64,000 bases of DNA from Bacteroidales bacterium (GCA_003141895.1 PLNT01000016.1:1-64000); one strand, 5' to 3'. Numbered from the stretch's first letter, positions 18,299 to 27,794 are shown. Notes: generated by a model from the letters alone, not told the origin. Translations and numbers: made by a program.

Positions 18299-18921
18299 TA
18301 AAGTGTTGCCGATTTCACTAATTCATTACTGTTTATTATATGTGCACCAAGTTTTGCAAGCTCACATTTAACATCATCAATTTTGTCGGGGTATAACGGG
18401 CAGCTGGCATCTTCTATGAGTGTTGCGGAAAAGCCTTCCAGGATTGAATCAAGAATTGTATAATAAACACAAATATCTGCAGCTAACCCGCAAAAAAACA
18501 GATCAACGGCGCCTTTATCTCTCAGACACCCGGCCAGCCCTGTACTTAACTGATGATTATTGTCGTAGAAACCGCTGTAGCTGTCTATTTCAGGATCCAT
18601 CCCTTTACGGAAAATTGCTGAAAACTTATCTGTTATGAGATCACTATAAAACTCCGCTCCTACTGTCCCCTGCACGCAATGATCTGGCCATAAAGTCTGA
18701 TGCATTCCATGCAATATCATTCTGTCAAATGGTTTTTTTTCTGCATGATTAGAAGCGAAACTCTTATGATTTTTAGGATGCCAGTCCTGTGTAGCTATAA
18801 CAACGTCAAAATAATCCTGTAACTTATTAATAACAGTAACTATAGTATCACCATGAGGTACAGCAAGTGCACCTCCAGGCATAAAATCTTTCTGAACATC
18901 AATAATTATAAGTGTATTCAT
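18298..18921 (-). CDS. pncA: nicotinamidase
   Basis: 207-residue cysteine hydrolase that deamidates nicotinamide to nicotinate in NAD salvage. The isochorismatase-fold motifs are present: IIDVQKDFMPGGAL with catalytic Asp8, the DWHPKNHKSF metal-site histidines, FRKGMDPEIDSYSGF with the catalytic Lys, and CGLAADICV with the nucleophilic Cys. Length matches the E. coli enzyme (about 210). It lies 5 bp after pncB, so nicotinate made here feeds the neighbouring phosphoribosyltransferase. The stop codon touches the palindromic repeat. Confidence 0.95.
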   Translation of the reverse strand: MNTLIIIDVQKDFMPGGALAVPHGDTIVTVINKLQDYFDVVIATQDWHPKNHKSFASNHAEKKPFDRMILHGMHQTLWPDHCVQGTVGAEFYSDLITDKFSAIFRKGMDPEIDSYSGFYDNNHQLSTGLAGCLRDKGAVDLFFCGLAADICVYYTILDSILEGFSATLIEDASCPLYPDKIDDVKCELAKLGAHIINSNELVKSATL

Positions 18922-18926
18922 TAAAA

Positions 18927-20330
18927 TTACTTTTTATATTCATTTATAAGTTTATCCCTTTCTGATTGCAATTTTGTACTTATACCTACTTTATAGATAT
19001 GCGGATTATCAAAACGCTTATATTCTTCAGGAAGTTTTGCCAATCGCTGGCGACTGTATTGAGCAACTTCTGACAGCGATTCAGAATCAATTAATCTTTG
19101 TCCTTTTTCCATAACCTTTAATAGAAGAGGTTCTTTTGCATATTTGGCTAAGGACAAGGATTTAAGGGGATACATAGCGTGATGCATTATATCCAGATCA
19201 GGTTCTCCGTCAATTGCTACAGCATCGGCACCGACAAACCTGTCATCATTTTCAGATATTCTGAAGACTTGCTTTTTATGTGGCAATGTTATTTTGCTGA
19301 CATTTTCAGACAACTTGATCCGTGGCTTGCCATTCGCGAACGCCAGTTTATAAACTCCATCAAGTGCTCCGTCGGGATGACCAGTTACAAGACTGGTTCC
19401 AACTCCAAAAGCATCAATCGGTGCCTGTTGATCCAACAGACTTTTAATAATATATTCGTCCAACTGATTTGAAACTGCAATTTTTACATAATTAAGATTC
19501 TCATTATCTAGCCTCACCCTGGTTTCCTTAGCCAGATAGGCAAGATCACCGCTATCGAGTCTTACTCCGTAAAGACGCTGACCTTTTTCTTCCATTTTTT
19601 TTGCAACTGTAATTGCATTTGGTAACCCGCTTTTTAATGTTTCATATGTATCGAGTACAAGAATACAATCATTTGGATTCACTTCTGCAAAGTGGTTAAA
19701 TGCAGCTAGCTCATCATCATAGCTCTGGATAAACGAATGGGCCATAGTGCCCGAGACAGGGATATGAAAATCCATGGCAGCACGTACGTTACTTGTACTA
19801 TTAATCCCGCCTATAAAAGCAGCCCTGCTTGCATAATAACCACCTGGGCCCTGCGCCCTCCTTAATCCGAAATCAGTAAGATTTCTATCTCCGGCAGCAC
19901 GCCTCATACGGCTGGCTTTCGTAGCAACAAGTGTTTGAAAATTAAGTATATTGAGTAGCAAAGTCTCAATAATCTGAGCCTCTATAATATTGGCTTCAAC
20001 CTGAAGAACCGGACGTATGGGAAAAACAAGATCGCCTTCACGGGAACTGTAAATATTGCCTGTAAATCTGAAATCTTTAAGAAAACTCAGAAAATCAGGA
20101 TGAAAGCCCACATCTTTCAGATATTCAAGATCCCGTTGATCAAATCTTAATATTTCAAGAGTTTTAAGCAGGTCATCCAATCCGGCAAAAATGGCATAAC
20201 CACCGTTGAATGGTAGTTTCCTGAAAAAATAATCGAAAACGGCTCTTGTTTCCCGTTGTCCTTTAAGAAAGTATACCTGCGCCATCGATAATTGGTACTT
20301 ATCAGTATAAGTAGCAGTGTAGTTAATCAT
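18927..20330 (-). CDS. pncB: nicotinate phosphoribosyltransferase
   Basis: 467-residue cytoplasmic enzyme that joins nicotinate to PRPP, giving nicotinate mononucleotide. Family motifs include YTDKYQLSMAQ at the N-terminus, DFGLRRAQGPGG, GTMAHSFIQSYDDE with the phosphorylatable His, and GVRLDSGDL. The start ATG overlaps the TAA stop of the upstream 70-aa gene by one base (TAATG), implying translational coupling. Gene order is 70-aa protein, pncB, pncA, a compact Preiss-Handler salvage operon. Confidence 0.95.
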   Translation of the reverse strand: MINYTATYTDKYQLSMAQVYFLKGQRETRAVFDYFFRKLPFNGGYAIFAGLDDLLKTLEILRFDQRDLEYLKDVGFHPDFLSFLKDFRFTGNIYSSREGDLVFPIRPVLQVEANIIEAQIIETLLLNILNFQTLVATKASRMRRAAGDRNLTDFGLRRAQGPGGYYASRAAFIGGINSTSNVRAAMDFHIPVSGTMAHSFIQSYDDELAAFNHFAEVNPNDCILVLDTYETLKSGLPNAITVAKKMEEKGQRLYGVRLDSGDLAYLAKETRVRLDNENLNYVKIAVSNQLDEYIIKSLLDQQAPIDAFGVGTSLVTGHPDGALDGVYKLAFANGKPRIKLSENVSKITLPHKKQVFRISENDDRFVGADAVAIDGEPDLDIMHHAMYPLKSLSLAKYAKEPLLLKVMEKGQRLIDSESLSEVAQYSRQRLAKLPEEYKRFDNPHIYKVGISTKLQSERDKLINEYKK

Positions 20331-20542
20331 TAATTCGGGTTTTTAATTTGTTCGCCCAGATGTCCAAAGTCCCTTTCGAGAGTGAAAGCTTTTATCAGTT
20401 CACTGAAAAAAAAATCGCTGTTCTCTAATATGAGCTCGTACGCTTTTCTGATTATATCCATTTCTGAAAATCCGGTCTTTTTTTCCTCAGGTTCAAAAGA
20501 CGAGTCTTCATTCCTGCTTTCCGATTCCACTGAATTGTTCAT
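20330..20542 (-). CDS. small acidic helical protein leading the NAD-salvage operon
   Basis: 70-residue protein, unassigned. The N-terminal half is acidic and probably disordered (SESRNEDSSFEPEEKK); the C-terminal half is amphipathic helix (MDIIRKAYELILENSDFFFSELIKAF shown in part). Overlap of its stop with the pncB start and a TACATTTG box upstream argue that it is a real first gene rather than leader noise. It may modulate PncB or only serve coupling; no function can be read. Confidence 0.6.
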   Translation of the reverse strand: MNNSVESESRNEDSSFEPEEKKTGFSEMDIIRKAYELILENSDFFFSELIKAFTLERDFGHLGEQIKNPN

Positions 20543-20571
20543 ATTTCTCTAATTCTAAGTTCCTAAAGATT

Positions 20572-20579
20572 CAAATGTA
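20572..20579 (-). promoter_or_regulatory. candidate -7 box for the pncB-pncA operon
   Basis: On the minus strand this reads TACATTTG, an exact TAnnTTTG match, 30-37 bases before the ATG of the 70-aa gene. No clear -33 TTTG at the standard spacing. Confidence 0.45.
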
Positions 20580-20714
20580 AAATTAAAGAACGCCTGATCA
20601 GATCAGCTTAACAATAGATTAATATTAAATTAAGATTTGATTAAAACAGTATTACATTTCTGGTCGTCAGAACCGTTCCCTGATTTGAAGGTAAACCCTG
20701 TTATATTATTCGTG

Positions 20715-21389
20715 TTAATCTTCGCTCAGGATGTAGCCAAAACCTTTTTTTGTCTGTATAAGCTTATGGGTATGATCCTTGTCAATTTTATTTCTGAGCG
20801 AGTTTATATGAACATCGATGACATTTGTGCCTGAATTAAATGAGTATCCCCATATTTTCTCTGCAATATGGATCCGGCTTAATACCTTGTTCTTGTTACT
20901 CATCAATAACTCAAGAATCTTATATTCTGTAGCAGTGAGTGGTATTTCTTTATTGTTCCTCATTACTTTTTTACTGATTGAATCTATTTCAAGATCAAGG
21001 ACTTTAATTACAGGTGTTACATTATCGTTTTTATTTCTTCGTACCAGAGCTTTTATCCTTGCAAGCAGTTCCTGAAAACTGAATGGTTTTGTTAGGTAAT
21101 CATCCGCTCCGCAATCAAAACCCATGATTTTATCTTCAACAGTATCAAGCGATGTCAGCATTATTATTGGGGTGAAATTATTGCAATTCCTTATTTTTTT
21201 GCATAATTCAAACCCGGTGATACCAGGAATTACAACATCAAGAATCATAACTTCGAATTTCTTGGATAAAGCAAGCTTCTCACCCATTGTGCTGTCATAC
21301 GCATTATCGACAATATAACCGTTACTCTCTAAACCTATCTTAACGAAGGCAGTTATTTTAGGATCATCTTCTACCAGCAGGACTCTCAT
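20715..21389 (-). CDS. OmpR-family response regulator
   Basis: 224-residue two-component regulator. Receiver domain (1-115) with acidic pocket LLVEDD, phospho-acceptor Asp in MILDVVIPG, and the switch Lys in DDYLTKPFSF; a winged-helix OmpR/PhoB domain follows with TATEYKILELLM and the recognition segment NVIDVHINSLRNKI. Divergent from the large histidine kinase across a 373-bp AT-rich gap, which makes that kinase a likely but unproven partner. Confidence 0.93.
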   Translation of the reverse strand: MRVLLVEDDPKITAFVKIGLESNGYIVDNAYDSTMGEKLALSKKFEVMILDVVIPGITGFELCKKIRNCNNFTPIIMLTSLDTVEDKIMGFDCGADDYLTKPFSFQELLARIKALVRRNKNDNVTPVIKVLDLEIDSISKKVMRNNKEIPLTATEYKILELLMSNKNKVLSRIHIAEKIWGYSFNSGTNVIDVHINSLRNKIDKDHTHKLIQTKKGFGYILSED

Positions 21390-21762
21390 CAGCTAAATTG
21401 TTTCATCTTTTTAAATCGTAATATCAAGACTTATAAAAGTACTATCAAATTACTAATTATTTGAATAAAAAAAATAATAGGTTATCATTTAAAAAAAACT
21501 TAAAATATCAAAGGAATAAATCAGGTATAAATTTGGTCATTATATTATAATACGAATAAGAAATCTGTAATTAATTATTTATATTTTTGGTTACTCTTTT
21601 GATTCATGAATGTCAATTAAATTAAACTGATATTTTCGCAAATGAATCACCATAAAATCACAAAACGTTCTAAAATATTCCTGAGGGCAATATTAAAAAC
21701 TATCATACAAGAATCCTACGGAATTAGGCTGACCTGGGCGCATAAACTGTAAACAAATTTAT
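21390..21762. other. AT-rich divergent intergenic region
   Basis: About 370 bp separate the response regulator and histidine kinase genes. It is strongly AT-rich with long A and T tracts and holds no ORF I can support, no RNA gene and no recognisable repeat. It should contain both divergent promoters. A short GC-richer patch (GGCTGACCTGGGCGCAT) sits about 20-35 bases before the kinase ATG. Confidence 0.6.
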
Positions 21763-24700
21763 ATGGCAGACAATAGAAAATCACTTGATCAGCTTCTTCT
21801 TGAAAATGAGGAGTTAAGGCTGCGTCTTACTGCAAAAGAAGCCCTAAATGAAACTTTCCGTGAAAGCGAAAACAAATATACTGCAGTCTACAATTCTATG
21901 TCAGAAGGTCTTGCCATTCATGAACTCATATATGATACTTCAGGTAAGGTAATCGATTATATAATAACCGATGTAAATCCTGCATACGAGCAAATTATAG
22001 GGCTGAAGAAGAAGAAAGTTGTTGGACGTAATGCAACTGATGTCTATAATGTAAGTACGGCTCCGTATTTAGACATCTACACTGATGTTGCATTAACAGG
22101 TGATCCTCAAACATTCGAGACCTATTTCCCTCCGATGGACAAACATTTCCAGGTGTCAGTTTTCTCCCCATCAAAAGGAAAGTTTGCAACTGTTTTTCAG
22201 GACATAACTGAGCGTATCAGGCTGGAAGGAGAGAGAGAAAATTTATTGCATGAGATTGAGAGACAGGCTGCATGGCTCAATGCTTCTATCTCCTCAATCG
22301 CTACAGGGATCATTTTGTATGGGCTGGATGGTAAGGCGATCCACATGAATGAAACTGCGAAAAAGCTGTTGCCGGAGGAACTGTTTTTCAATACGAATAT
22401 TGAAGATAGGTCGAAGTTAATAAACTGGGAAACTGAGGAAGGCAAACCTTTTCCTGTTGAAGAAATCCCTGTGAAGCGGGCATTTAATGGCGAAACAAAA
22501 CATAATGTGGTTTTGGTTGGCACTTTTCACGATCATAAACTCTGGATTTCTGTCAATGCAGCACCAATATTAGCCCCGGATGGCAAGATGATGGGTGTCG
22601 TGGCATCATTCCTCGATATTACAGAGAACAAGAATGCTGAGAATATACTCCGGAAGAGCGAGCAACGGCTTAAATATCATCTTGAAAATTCTCCCCTTGC
22701 AGTAGTCGAATGGGATAAAGAATTCAATATTATACAATGGTCTAATGAAGCGGAAAGAATATTCGGAATGAAAAGAGAAGAAGTAATTGGCATCCGGATT
22801 GACATGCTTAATATTATTTACCCTGAAGACATTCCTTTAGTCGAAAAAACTATTTCGAAGTTAACCGGGGGAAAAGAGCTGAAAGTAGTCTCTCAAAACA
22901 GGAACATAACAAAAACTGGCAAGGTTCGGGAGTGCATCTGGTATAATTCAGTTCTGCTGGATGAAAAAGGTGAAATGAGTTCCGTTATGTCTCTTGTTGA
23001 GGATATTACTCAGCTCAGACAAATTGAGAGTGAATTAATGGAAAGCCGGGAAAGTTACAGGGAACTCGTGTCAAATGCCCGAAGTATGATTTTGAAATTT
23101 GATAACGAGGGCCGATTTACGTTTATTAATGAATTTGCACTCGACTTCTTCGGTTATAAAGAAGAAGAGTTAATTGGAAAATCGGTTATGACCATAATAC
23201 CTAAAACAGATAGTACAGGACGGGATCTGAATGAAATGGTTGATAATATAGTTAAAAATCCCGATAATTATTCAATCAATATTAACGAAAATATCAAAAA
23301 AAACGGAGAAAAAGTATGGGTAGAATGGCACAATAAAACCCTGTTTGATCAGGCAGGAAAAAAGACCGGTCATATTGCTATTGGTATCGACATCAGCAAA
23401 AGGAAAAAAGCAGAAGGGGCACTGAAAGAAAGCGAGCGCAAATTAAGATCTGTTCTGGATGCAACGCAAGAATCAATATATATGTTTGATAAAGAGGGCA
23501 TGATCGTCATGTCTAATGCAACAGGGATAAGAAGATTGAAGAGAAAAGAGGAAAATGAAGTTGTTGTACATCATATTTCAGAATTTATGGCTCCTGAAAT
23601 AGCCAGAAAAAGACTGCTGAAAATAAATGAGGTGTTCAAAAGCGAAATTCCCCTGACCTATGAAGATGAACGTGAATCATCAGCTTATCAGCATAATTTG
23701 TTCCCTGTTTTCAAAGATGATGAAGTCCTTTATGTGGTGACTTACAGTACTGATATTACCGAACAGAAGAGGGCGGAAATATCTCTGAAACAAAGCGAAG
23801 ACAGATTCAGAACAATAGCCGAATCGCTTACAGTAATAGTATCTATTACAAAAATAAGTGACTCTACAATGACCTTTCTGAACGAACCATTTGAGAAGTC
23901 ATTCGGATATAAAAAAGATGAAATCTTTGGAACAAGAATGCCCGATATTTACTACTATCCCGATGATAATAAATTTCTCGTTGATTCATTAAAGGTCAAG
24001 GGTTTAGTAGAAAATGTGGAAGTAAGGGTTAAGAAGAGAGATGGAACACTATTCTGGATTATGACATCCATAAGGAAAATAAATTACATGAATGAACCTT
24101 CCTATCTTACTGCATCAATAGATATTTCAGAAACTAAGAAGGCACAGGAAGAACTTCTTCGCTTAAATCGAACGCTCGATGCCCAGAGAAAAAGTAGCCA
24201 GGCAATGATGCATTCAAAAAATGAGCAGGAATATCTTAATGAAATCTGCAAAATAATTATTGAAGACTGCGGACATGCAATGATTTGGGTCGGGTATGCT
24301 CAATATGATAAACTCAAAAGTGTAAAACCGGTTGCACACTTTGGATTTGACAAGGGATATATTGACAAGCTGAATATTACCTGGGATGATAGCGACAGAG
24401 GCAGCGGTCCCACCGGGACTGCTATCAAAACAGGTAAACCATCAATCTGTAGAAATATGCTTACGGATCCTTGCTTTGAACCATGGAGAGAAGCTGCAGT
24501 TAAAAGAGGTTATGCATCTTCAGCGGTACTCCCTTTAAAATCTGAAGGGAAAGCTTACGGAGCTATTTCAATCTATTCAAAGGAGTTTGATCCATTTACA
24601 GATTCCGAAATAGATCTTCTTACTGAACTTGCTGACGACCTGGCATATGGAATTTTGTTTATCAGGTTAACCGAATATGAAAAAGAGGCAACTAGAGCAA

Positions 24701-25428
24701 TAAAGGAGAATGAGATAAGGTTGAAAGAACTGATCACAACAAAGGATAAGTTTTTCAACATTATTGCGCACGATCTGAAAAATCCTTTCACCAGTCTCCT
24801 GGGTGCCTCAGAATTGCTATATGACAATATTACTCAAATGTCGGGCGAAAATGTAAAAAAGCTGGCTCTGATATTAAATGATTCTGCAAAAGGAGGCTAT
24901 TCTATACTTCAGAACCTTCTCGACTGGTCAAGATCACAGACTGGACAATTAAGATTTAATCCGGAAAATGTAAATCTTAAAACCATTATTGACGAGAACA
25001 TCGATAATCTGCAATTACAGGTGAACAATAAAGAAATAAATCTTAAATCAGACCAGGGCGACGACCTATTTATAACTGCCGACAAGAACATGATCAATAC
25101 TGTTTTACGGAATCTTCTCAGTAATGCTGTAAAATATACATCTAAAAACGGGATTATCCGTGTTATGGTTGCTCAGAATAAAGGCAAGATTACCTTGTCA
25201 GTAAAAGATACCGGAATAGGAATTTCAAAAGAGAAAGCCGATTCACTTTTCAAGCTTGAAAATTCCTTATCCCTGCCGGGTACGGAAAAGGAACAGGGAA
25301 CTGGTCTGGGGTTAAAACTGTGCAAGGAATTTACTGAAAAAATGGGCGGAAGGATATGGGTTGAAAGCAAGTTAGGAGAAGGAAGCGAGTTCAAGTTTAC
25401 GATACCAATAAACGGCGTAACGGGGTAA
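21763..25428 (+). CDS. soluble multi-PAS/GAF sensor histidine kinase
   Basis: 1221-residue histidine kinase without transmembrane segments, hence a cytoplasmic sensor. I count about six PAS/PAC units from residue 35 to about 800, each ending in DIT/DIS-type motifs (FQDITERIRLEGE, FLDITENKNAE, VEDITQLRQIE, GIDISKRKKAE, STDITEQKRAE, SIDISETKKAQ). A GAF domain at about 815-965 follows (GPTGTAIKTGKPSICRN). HisKA carries FFNIIAHDLKNPF with phospho-acceptor His1003, and HATPase_c has NLLSNAVKYTS, DTGIGIS and GTGLGLKL. No receiver domain is attached. Signals are unknown; the divergent OmpR-type regulator is the obvious candidate partner. Confidence 0.93.
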   Translation: MADNRKSLDQLLLENEELRLRLTAKEALNETFRESENKYTAVYNSMSEGLAIHELIYDTSGKVIDYIITDVNPAYEQIIGLKKKKVVGRNATDVYNVSTAPYLDIYTDVALTGDPQTFETYFPPMDKHFQVSVFSPSKGKFATVFQDITERIRLEGERENLLHEIERQAAWLNASISSIATGIILYGLDGKAIHMNETAKKLLPEELFFNTNIEDRSKLINWETEEGKPFPVEEIPVKRAFNGETKHNVVLVGTFHDHKLWISVNAAPILAPDGKMMGVVASFLDITENKNAENILRKSEQRLKYHLENSPLAVVEWDKEFNIIQWSNEAERIFGMKREEVIGIRIDMLNIIYPEDIPLVEKTISKLTGGKELKVVSQNRNITKTGKVRECIWYNSVLLDEKGEMSSVMSLVEDITQLRQIESELMESRESYRELVSNARSMILKFDNEGRFTFINEFALDFFGYKEEELIGKSVMTIIPKTDSTGRDLNEMVDNIVKNPDNYSININENIKKNGEKVWVEWHNKTLFDQAGKKTGHIAIGIDISKRKKAEGALKESERKLRSVLDATQESIYMFDKEGMIVMSNATGIRRLKRKEENEVVVHHISEFMAPEIARKRLLKINEVFKSEIPLTYEDERESSAYQHNLFPVFKDDEVLYVVTYSTDITEQKRAEISLKQSEDRFRTIAESLTVIVSITKISDSTMTFLNEPFEKSFGYKKDEIFGTRMPDIYYYPDDNKFLVDSLKVKGLVENVEVRVKKRDGTLFWIMTSIRKINYMNEPSYLTASIDISETKKAQEELLRLNRTLDAQRKSSQAMMHSKNEQEYLNEICKIIIEDCGHAMIWVGYAQYDKLKSVKPVAHFGFDKGYIDKLNITWDDSDRGSGPTGTAIKTGKPSICRNMLTDPCFEPWREAAVKRGYASSAVLPLKSEGKAYGAISIYSKEFDPFTDSEIDLLTELADDLAYGILFIRLTEYEKEATRAIKENEIRLKELITTKDKFFNIIAHDLKNPFTSLLGASELLYDNITQMSGENVKKLALILNDSAKGGYSILQNLLDWSRSQTGQLRFNPENVNLKTIIDENIDNLQLQVNNKEINLKSDQGDDLFITADKNMINTVLRNLLSNAVKYTSKNGIIRVMVAQNKGKITLSVKDTGIGISKEKADSLFKLENSLSLPGTEKEQGTGLGLKLCKEFTEKMGGRIWVESKLGEGSEFKFTIPINGVTG

Positions 25429-25500
25429 AGGCACAAAGGTGGAGAAGTGTCGTTTCGCTATTTAGAACCCCTCTGTCAGCTTCGATGACAGCTCCCCTAA
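25428..25500. repeat. GGCACAAAGG and CTGTCAGC...GACAG repeat with hairpin
   Basis: Directly after the kinase stop comes AAGGCACAAAGG, a fragment of a common Bacteroidota repeat, then CCCCTCTGTCAGCTTCGATG and ACAGCTCCCCTAAA, with CTGTCA/TGACAG forming a stem. It can act as terminator of the kinase gene. Confidence 0.55.
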
Positions 25501-25589
25501 AGCATGCCTGCCGTGTAATTAAAAAACATTATTCCACTAAAAATGTTATATAAACATTAGTTGTACTGATATTTGAATAGATTTATCAT

Positions 25590-26606
25590 ATGATTCCTCT
25601 CACTAAAAAAACCGGCGATAAACTTGAATGCCTGCTTTGCCCCCACCACTGCAAATTAGCGAAAGGCAAAACTGGTATTTGCGGAGTGAGAAAAAATACA
25701 GGCGATAAAATTGAGCTGATTACATATAACGTTCTGTCAGCTTATTCAGTAGATCCTATTGAAAAGAAACCTTTATACCATTTTTTCCCCGGAAGTAACG
25801 TGCTATCAATCGGATCGTATGGATGCAATATGCGATGTGATTTCTGTCAGAACTATCACATCTCTCAGAATATTCCGGAAAGCATTAATCCTGGGATGTC
25901 TGTTAAAAGTATAATTAAGGATGCGTTAAGTACAGATAATAATATAGGTATAGCTTTTACTTATAATGAGCCAACCATCTGGTTTGAGTATATAAGAGAT
26001 GTCGCCAGAACAGCGAACAAGGAGGGATTATTCACCGTGTTGGTAAGCAATGGATACGTGAACAGTGACCCTCTGAATGAAATAATCAAATTTATCGATG
26101 CTTTTAATATTGATCTGAAAGCATTCAATAATAGTTTTTATAAGAATCTGACTGGCGCTGAATTAGAACCAGTCAAGTCGAGTTTAAAACAGATAGCTGA
26201 CTCAGGAAGACATCTCGAAGTAACAACACTCATCATTCCCGGTCAGAATGATGATGAAAAAGAAATGGCTTTGCAGACTGAATGGATGGCAAATGAGCTT
26301 GGCCCTGATATCCCGCTTCATCTCAGCAGATATTTTCCGACATATAAAAGGGACAACCCATCGACTTCAGATCAATCGCTGGAGAAATTATTTAATATTG
26401 CTTCAAAGAATCTCAACTATGTATATATGGGAAACACTAATTCACATGAGGGGCAGAATACTTCCTGCCCTGTATGCGGAACTGTTGTAACTACAAGATC
26501 GGGATATAAAACGCGGTTGGTTAACCTCGACGATGAAGGAAAATGTAACAACTGCGGTAACCTTATCTACAGGAATTTTATTTCTTCTTTGCCGAAATTG
26601 CACTAA
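25590..26606 (+). CDS. amrS: AmmeMemoRadiSam-type radical SAM enzyme
   Basis: 338-residue radical SAM protein of the AmrS/pyruvate-formate-lyase-activase-like family. The SAM-cluster motif CxxxCxxC is CNMRCDFC (Cys79, 83, 86). An N-terminal Cys set (ECLLCPHHCKLAKGKTGICG, Cys14/17/21/31) and a C-terminal pair of CxxC motifs (CPVCG, CNNCG) suggest extra Fe-S or Zn sites. YNVLSAYSVDPIEKKPLYHF is typical of the AmrS branch. The companion AmmeMemo proteins are not in this window. Substrate unknown. Its 3' end overlaps the convergent 97-aa gene by 29 bp. Confidence 0.85.
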   Translation: MIPLTKKTGDKLECLLCPHHCKLAKGKTGICGVRKNTGDKIELITYNVLSAYSVDPIEKKPLYHFFPGSNVLSIGSYGCNMRCDFCQNYHISQNIPESINPGMSVKSIIKDALSTDNNIGIAFTYNEPTIWFEYIRDVARTANKEGLFTVLVSNGYVNSDPLNEIIKFIDAFNIDLKAFNNSFYKNLTGAELEPVKSSLKQIADSGRHLEVTTLIIPGQNDDEKEMALQTEWMANELGPDIPLHLSRYFPTYKRDNPSTSDQSLEKLFNIASKNLNYVYMGNTNSHEGQNTSCPVCGTVVTTRSGYKTRLVNLDDEGKCNNCGNLIYRNFISSLPKLH

Positions 26607-26871
26607 GTCTTTCAAAGAATTTATCTACTCCGGTAAGCAGATCCTTTTGGACTGACTTATAATAAGCTTTTACGATTTTGGGATTATCTTTTCCATCAGG
26701 ATTATTAACCCTGGTGATCAGATCATTTCTGAATTCAACTGCTTCCGAAATGAGCGCTGATAACTCATCCGTTTTATTATCGGGATGGATATTTGAATAT
26801 ACAAAACAATCAGAAATCACTTCATAAATAAGGTAATCGATATCCTTTTTCAGTTCTCTTATACTTGCCAT
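26578..26871 (-). CDS. small helical hypothetical protein
   Basis: 97-residue protein that looks all-helical and soluble, with a basic tail (SAISAKKK). No motif assigns a function. A proper ATG, sensible composition and clean spacing from neighbours support it as a gene although its 3' end overlaps amrS in antisense. I believe similar short proteins occur in other Bacteroidales but could not check. Confidence 0.6.
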   Translation of the reverse strand: MASIRELKKDIDYLIYEVISDCFVYSNIHPDNKTDELSALISEAVEFRNDLITRVNNPDGKDNPKIVKAYYKSVQKDLLTGVDKFFERLSAISAKKK

Positions 26872-26935
26872 ACTACACGGATTTGAATTAATGAGTGTAC
26901 AAATATAATAAATTATTTTTCAGTTTGATACAGCA

Positions 26936-27766
26936 TTACTTTAACGACCTGAACAGGCTGATACTCTCTTCAACTTTTGCTCGATATAACTTCCGTAAGC
27001 TTTCAATCAAAGGGAACTTTACATTAAATAAATCATTGCCTATACTCGAAAACGGAAGAACTATTGGTGAAGTCCCGGTCATAAATACAGCATCATAATC
27101 TTTTAGATCGCTCACTTTCACACAATCCATTTCTACTTTGATTTTATTTTCAGCACAGATTTCAAGAATATTTTTTCTGGTAATACCATTAAGAACCATA
27201 TTATCCGGAGCAGTTATCAGAGAACCGTTTTTCAGGAAAAAGATATTCGTTCTACTGCCTTCGGTAATAAGATTATCTTCGTTAACCAGGATGGCTTCAT
27301 AAGCGCTTTCGGCAATTAATTTATTACAGATGGAGGATCTGAGTTTGTGATTTATCACTTTTGCCTCAGGATCCTTCCGCTCTGCAAAAAACAATATCCC
27401 TTTTACTCCTTTTTGATATTGAATTTGTGTAGGATAGACGGACTCGATAAAATAAACCAGAAAATTATTGAAAGATTTCTTGTAGTTAAAAACTATTTTC
27501 AGATTTGAGTCACGCTTTTTTTCAAGTTTAGTGAGACAAATAATTGCTTCCCTCAGTAATGATGCATCTGCAAGAAGCTCCTTTTTCTGAAGTTTTACAC
27601 TTGTCATGAGCCGTTCCATATGATCATGAAAAAAGATAGGACACCCATTCACGAGTCTTATAACTTCGTAAACAGAGTCTCCTTCATAAACAAGTGATTT
27701 ATCAAATAATTCAGCCGGTTGAAGTTCACCGTTCAGCAGGAATTTTCTGGCCACACACTCATTCAT
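26936..27766 (-). CDS. class IV PLP-dependent aminotransferase (BCAT/ADC lyase-like)
   Basis: 276-residue fold-type IV PLP enzyme, the family of branched-chain aminotransferase, D-amino acid transaminase and 4-amino-4-deoxychorismate lyase. Motifs: ESVYEVIRLVNG-type N-terminus (SVYEVIRLVNGCPIFFHDH), NHKLRSS with the probable PLP-lysine, EGSRTNIFFLKNG and NGITRKNILEI. The ORF extends to 27820, but ATG 27766 (MNECVARKF) matches family N-termini, and the TATTTTTG promoter box lies inside the longer version. Which reaction it performs cannot be decided; no folate or branched-chain genes are adjacent. Confidence 0.85.
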   Translation of the reverse strand: MNECVARKFLLNGELQPAELFDKSLVYEGDSVYEVIRLVNGCPIFFHDHMERLMTSVKLQKKELLADASLLREAIICLTKLEKKRDSNLKIVFNYKKSFNNFLVYFIESVYPTQIQYQKGVKGILFFAERKDPEAKVINHKLRSSICNKLIAESAYEAILVNEDNLITEGSRTNIFFLKNGSLITAPDNMVLNGITRKNILEICAENKIKVEMDCVKVSDLKDYDAVFMTGTSPIVLPFSSIGNDLFNVKFPLIESLRKLYRAKVEESISLFRSLK

Positions 27767-27786
27767 GGTAAATAATTTTTGCGGTA

Positions 27787-27794
27787 CAAAAATA
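27787..27794 (-). promoter_or_regulatory. candidate -7 box for the aminotransferase gene
   Basis: Minus strand TATTTTTG, exact TAnnTTTG, 21-28 bases before ATG 27766. It would place the transcript start inside the 54-base 5' extension of the ORF, supporting the shorter protein. Confidence 0.45.
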
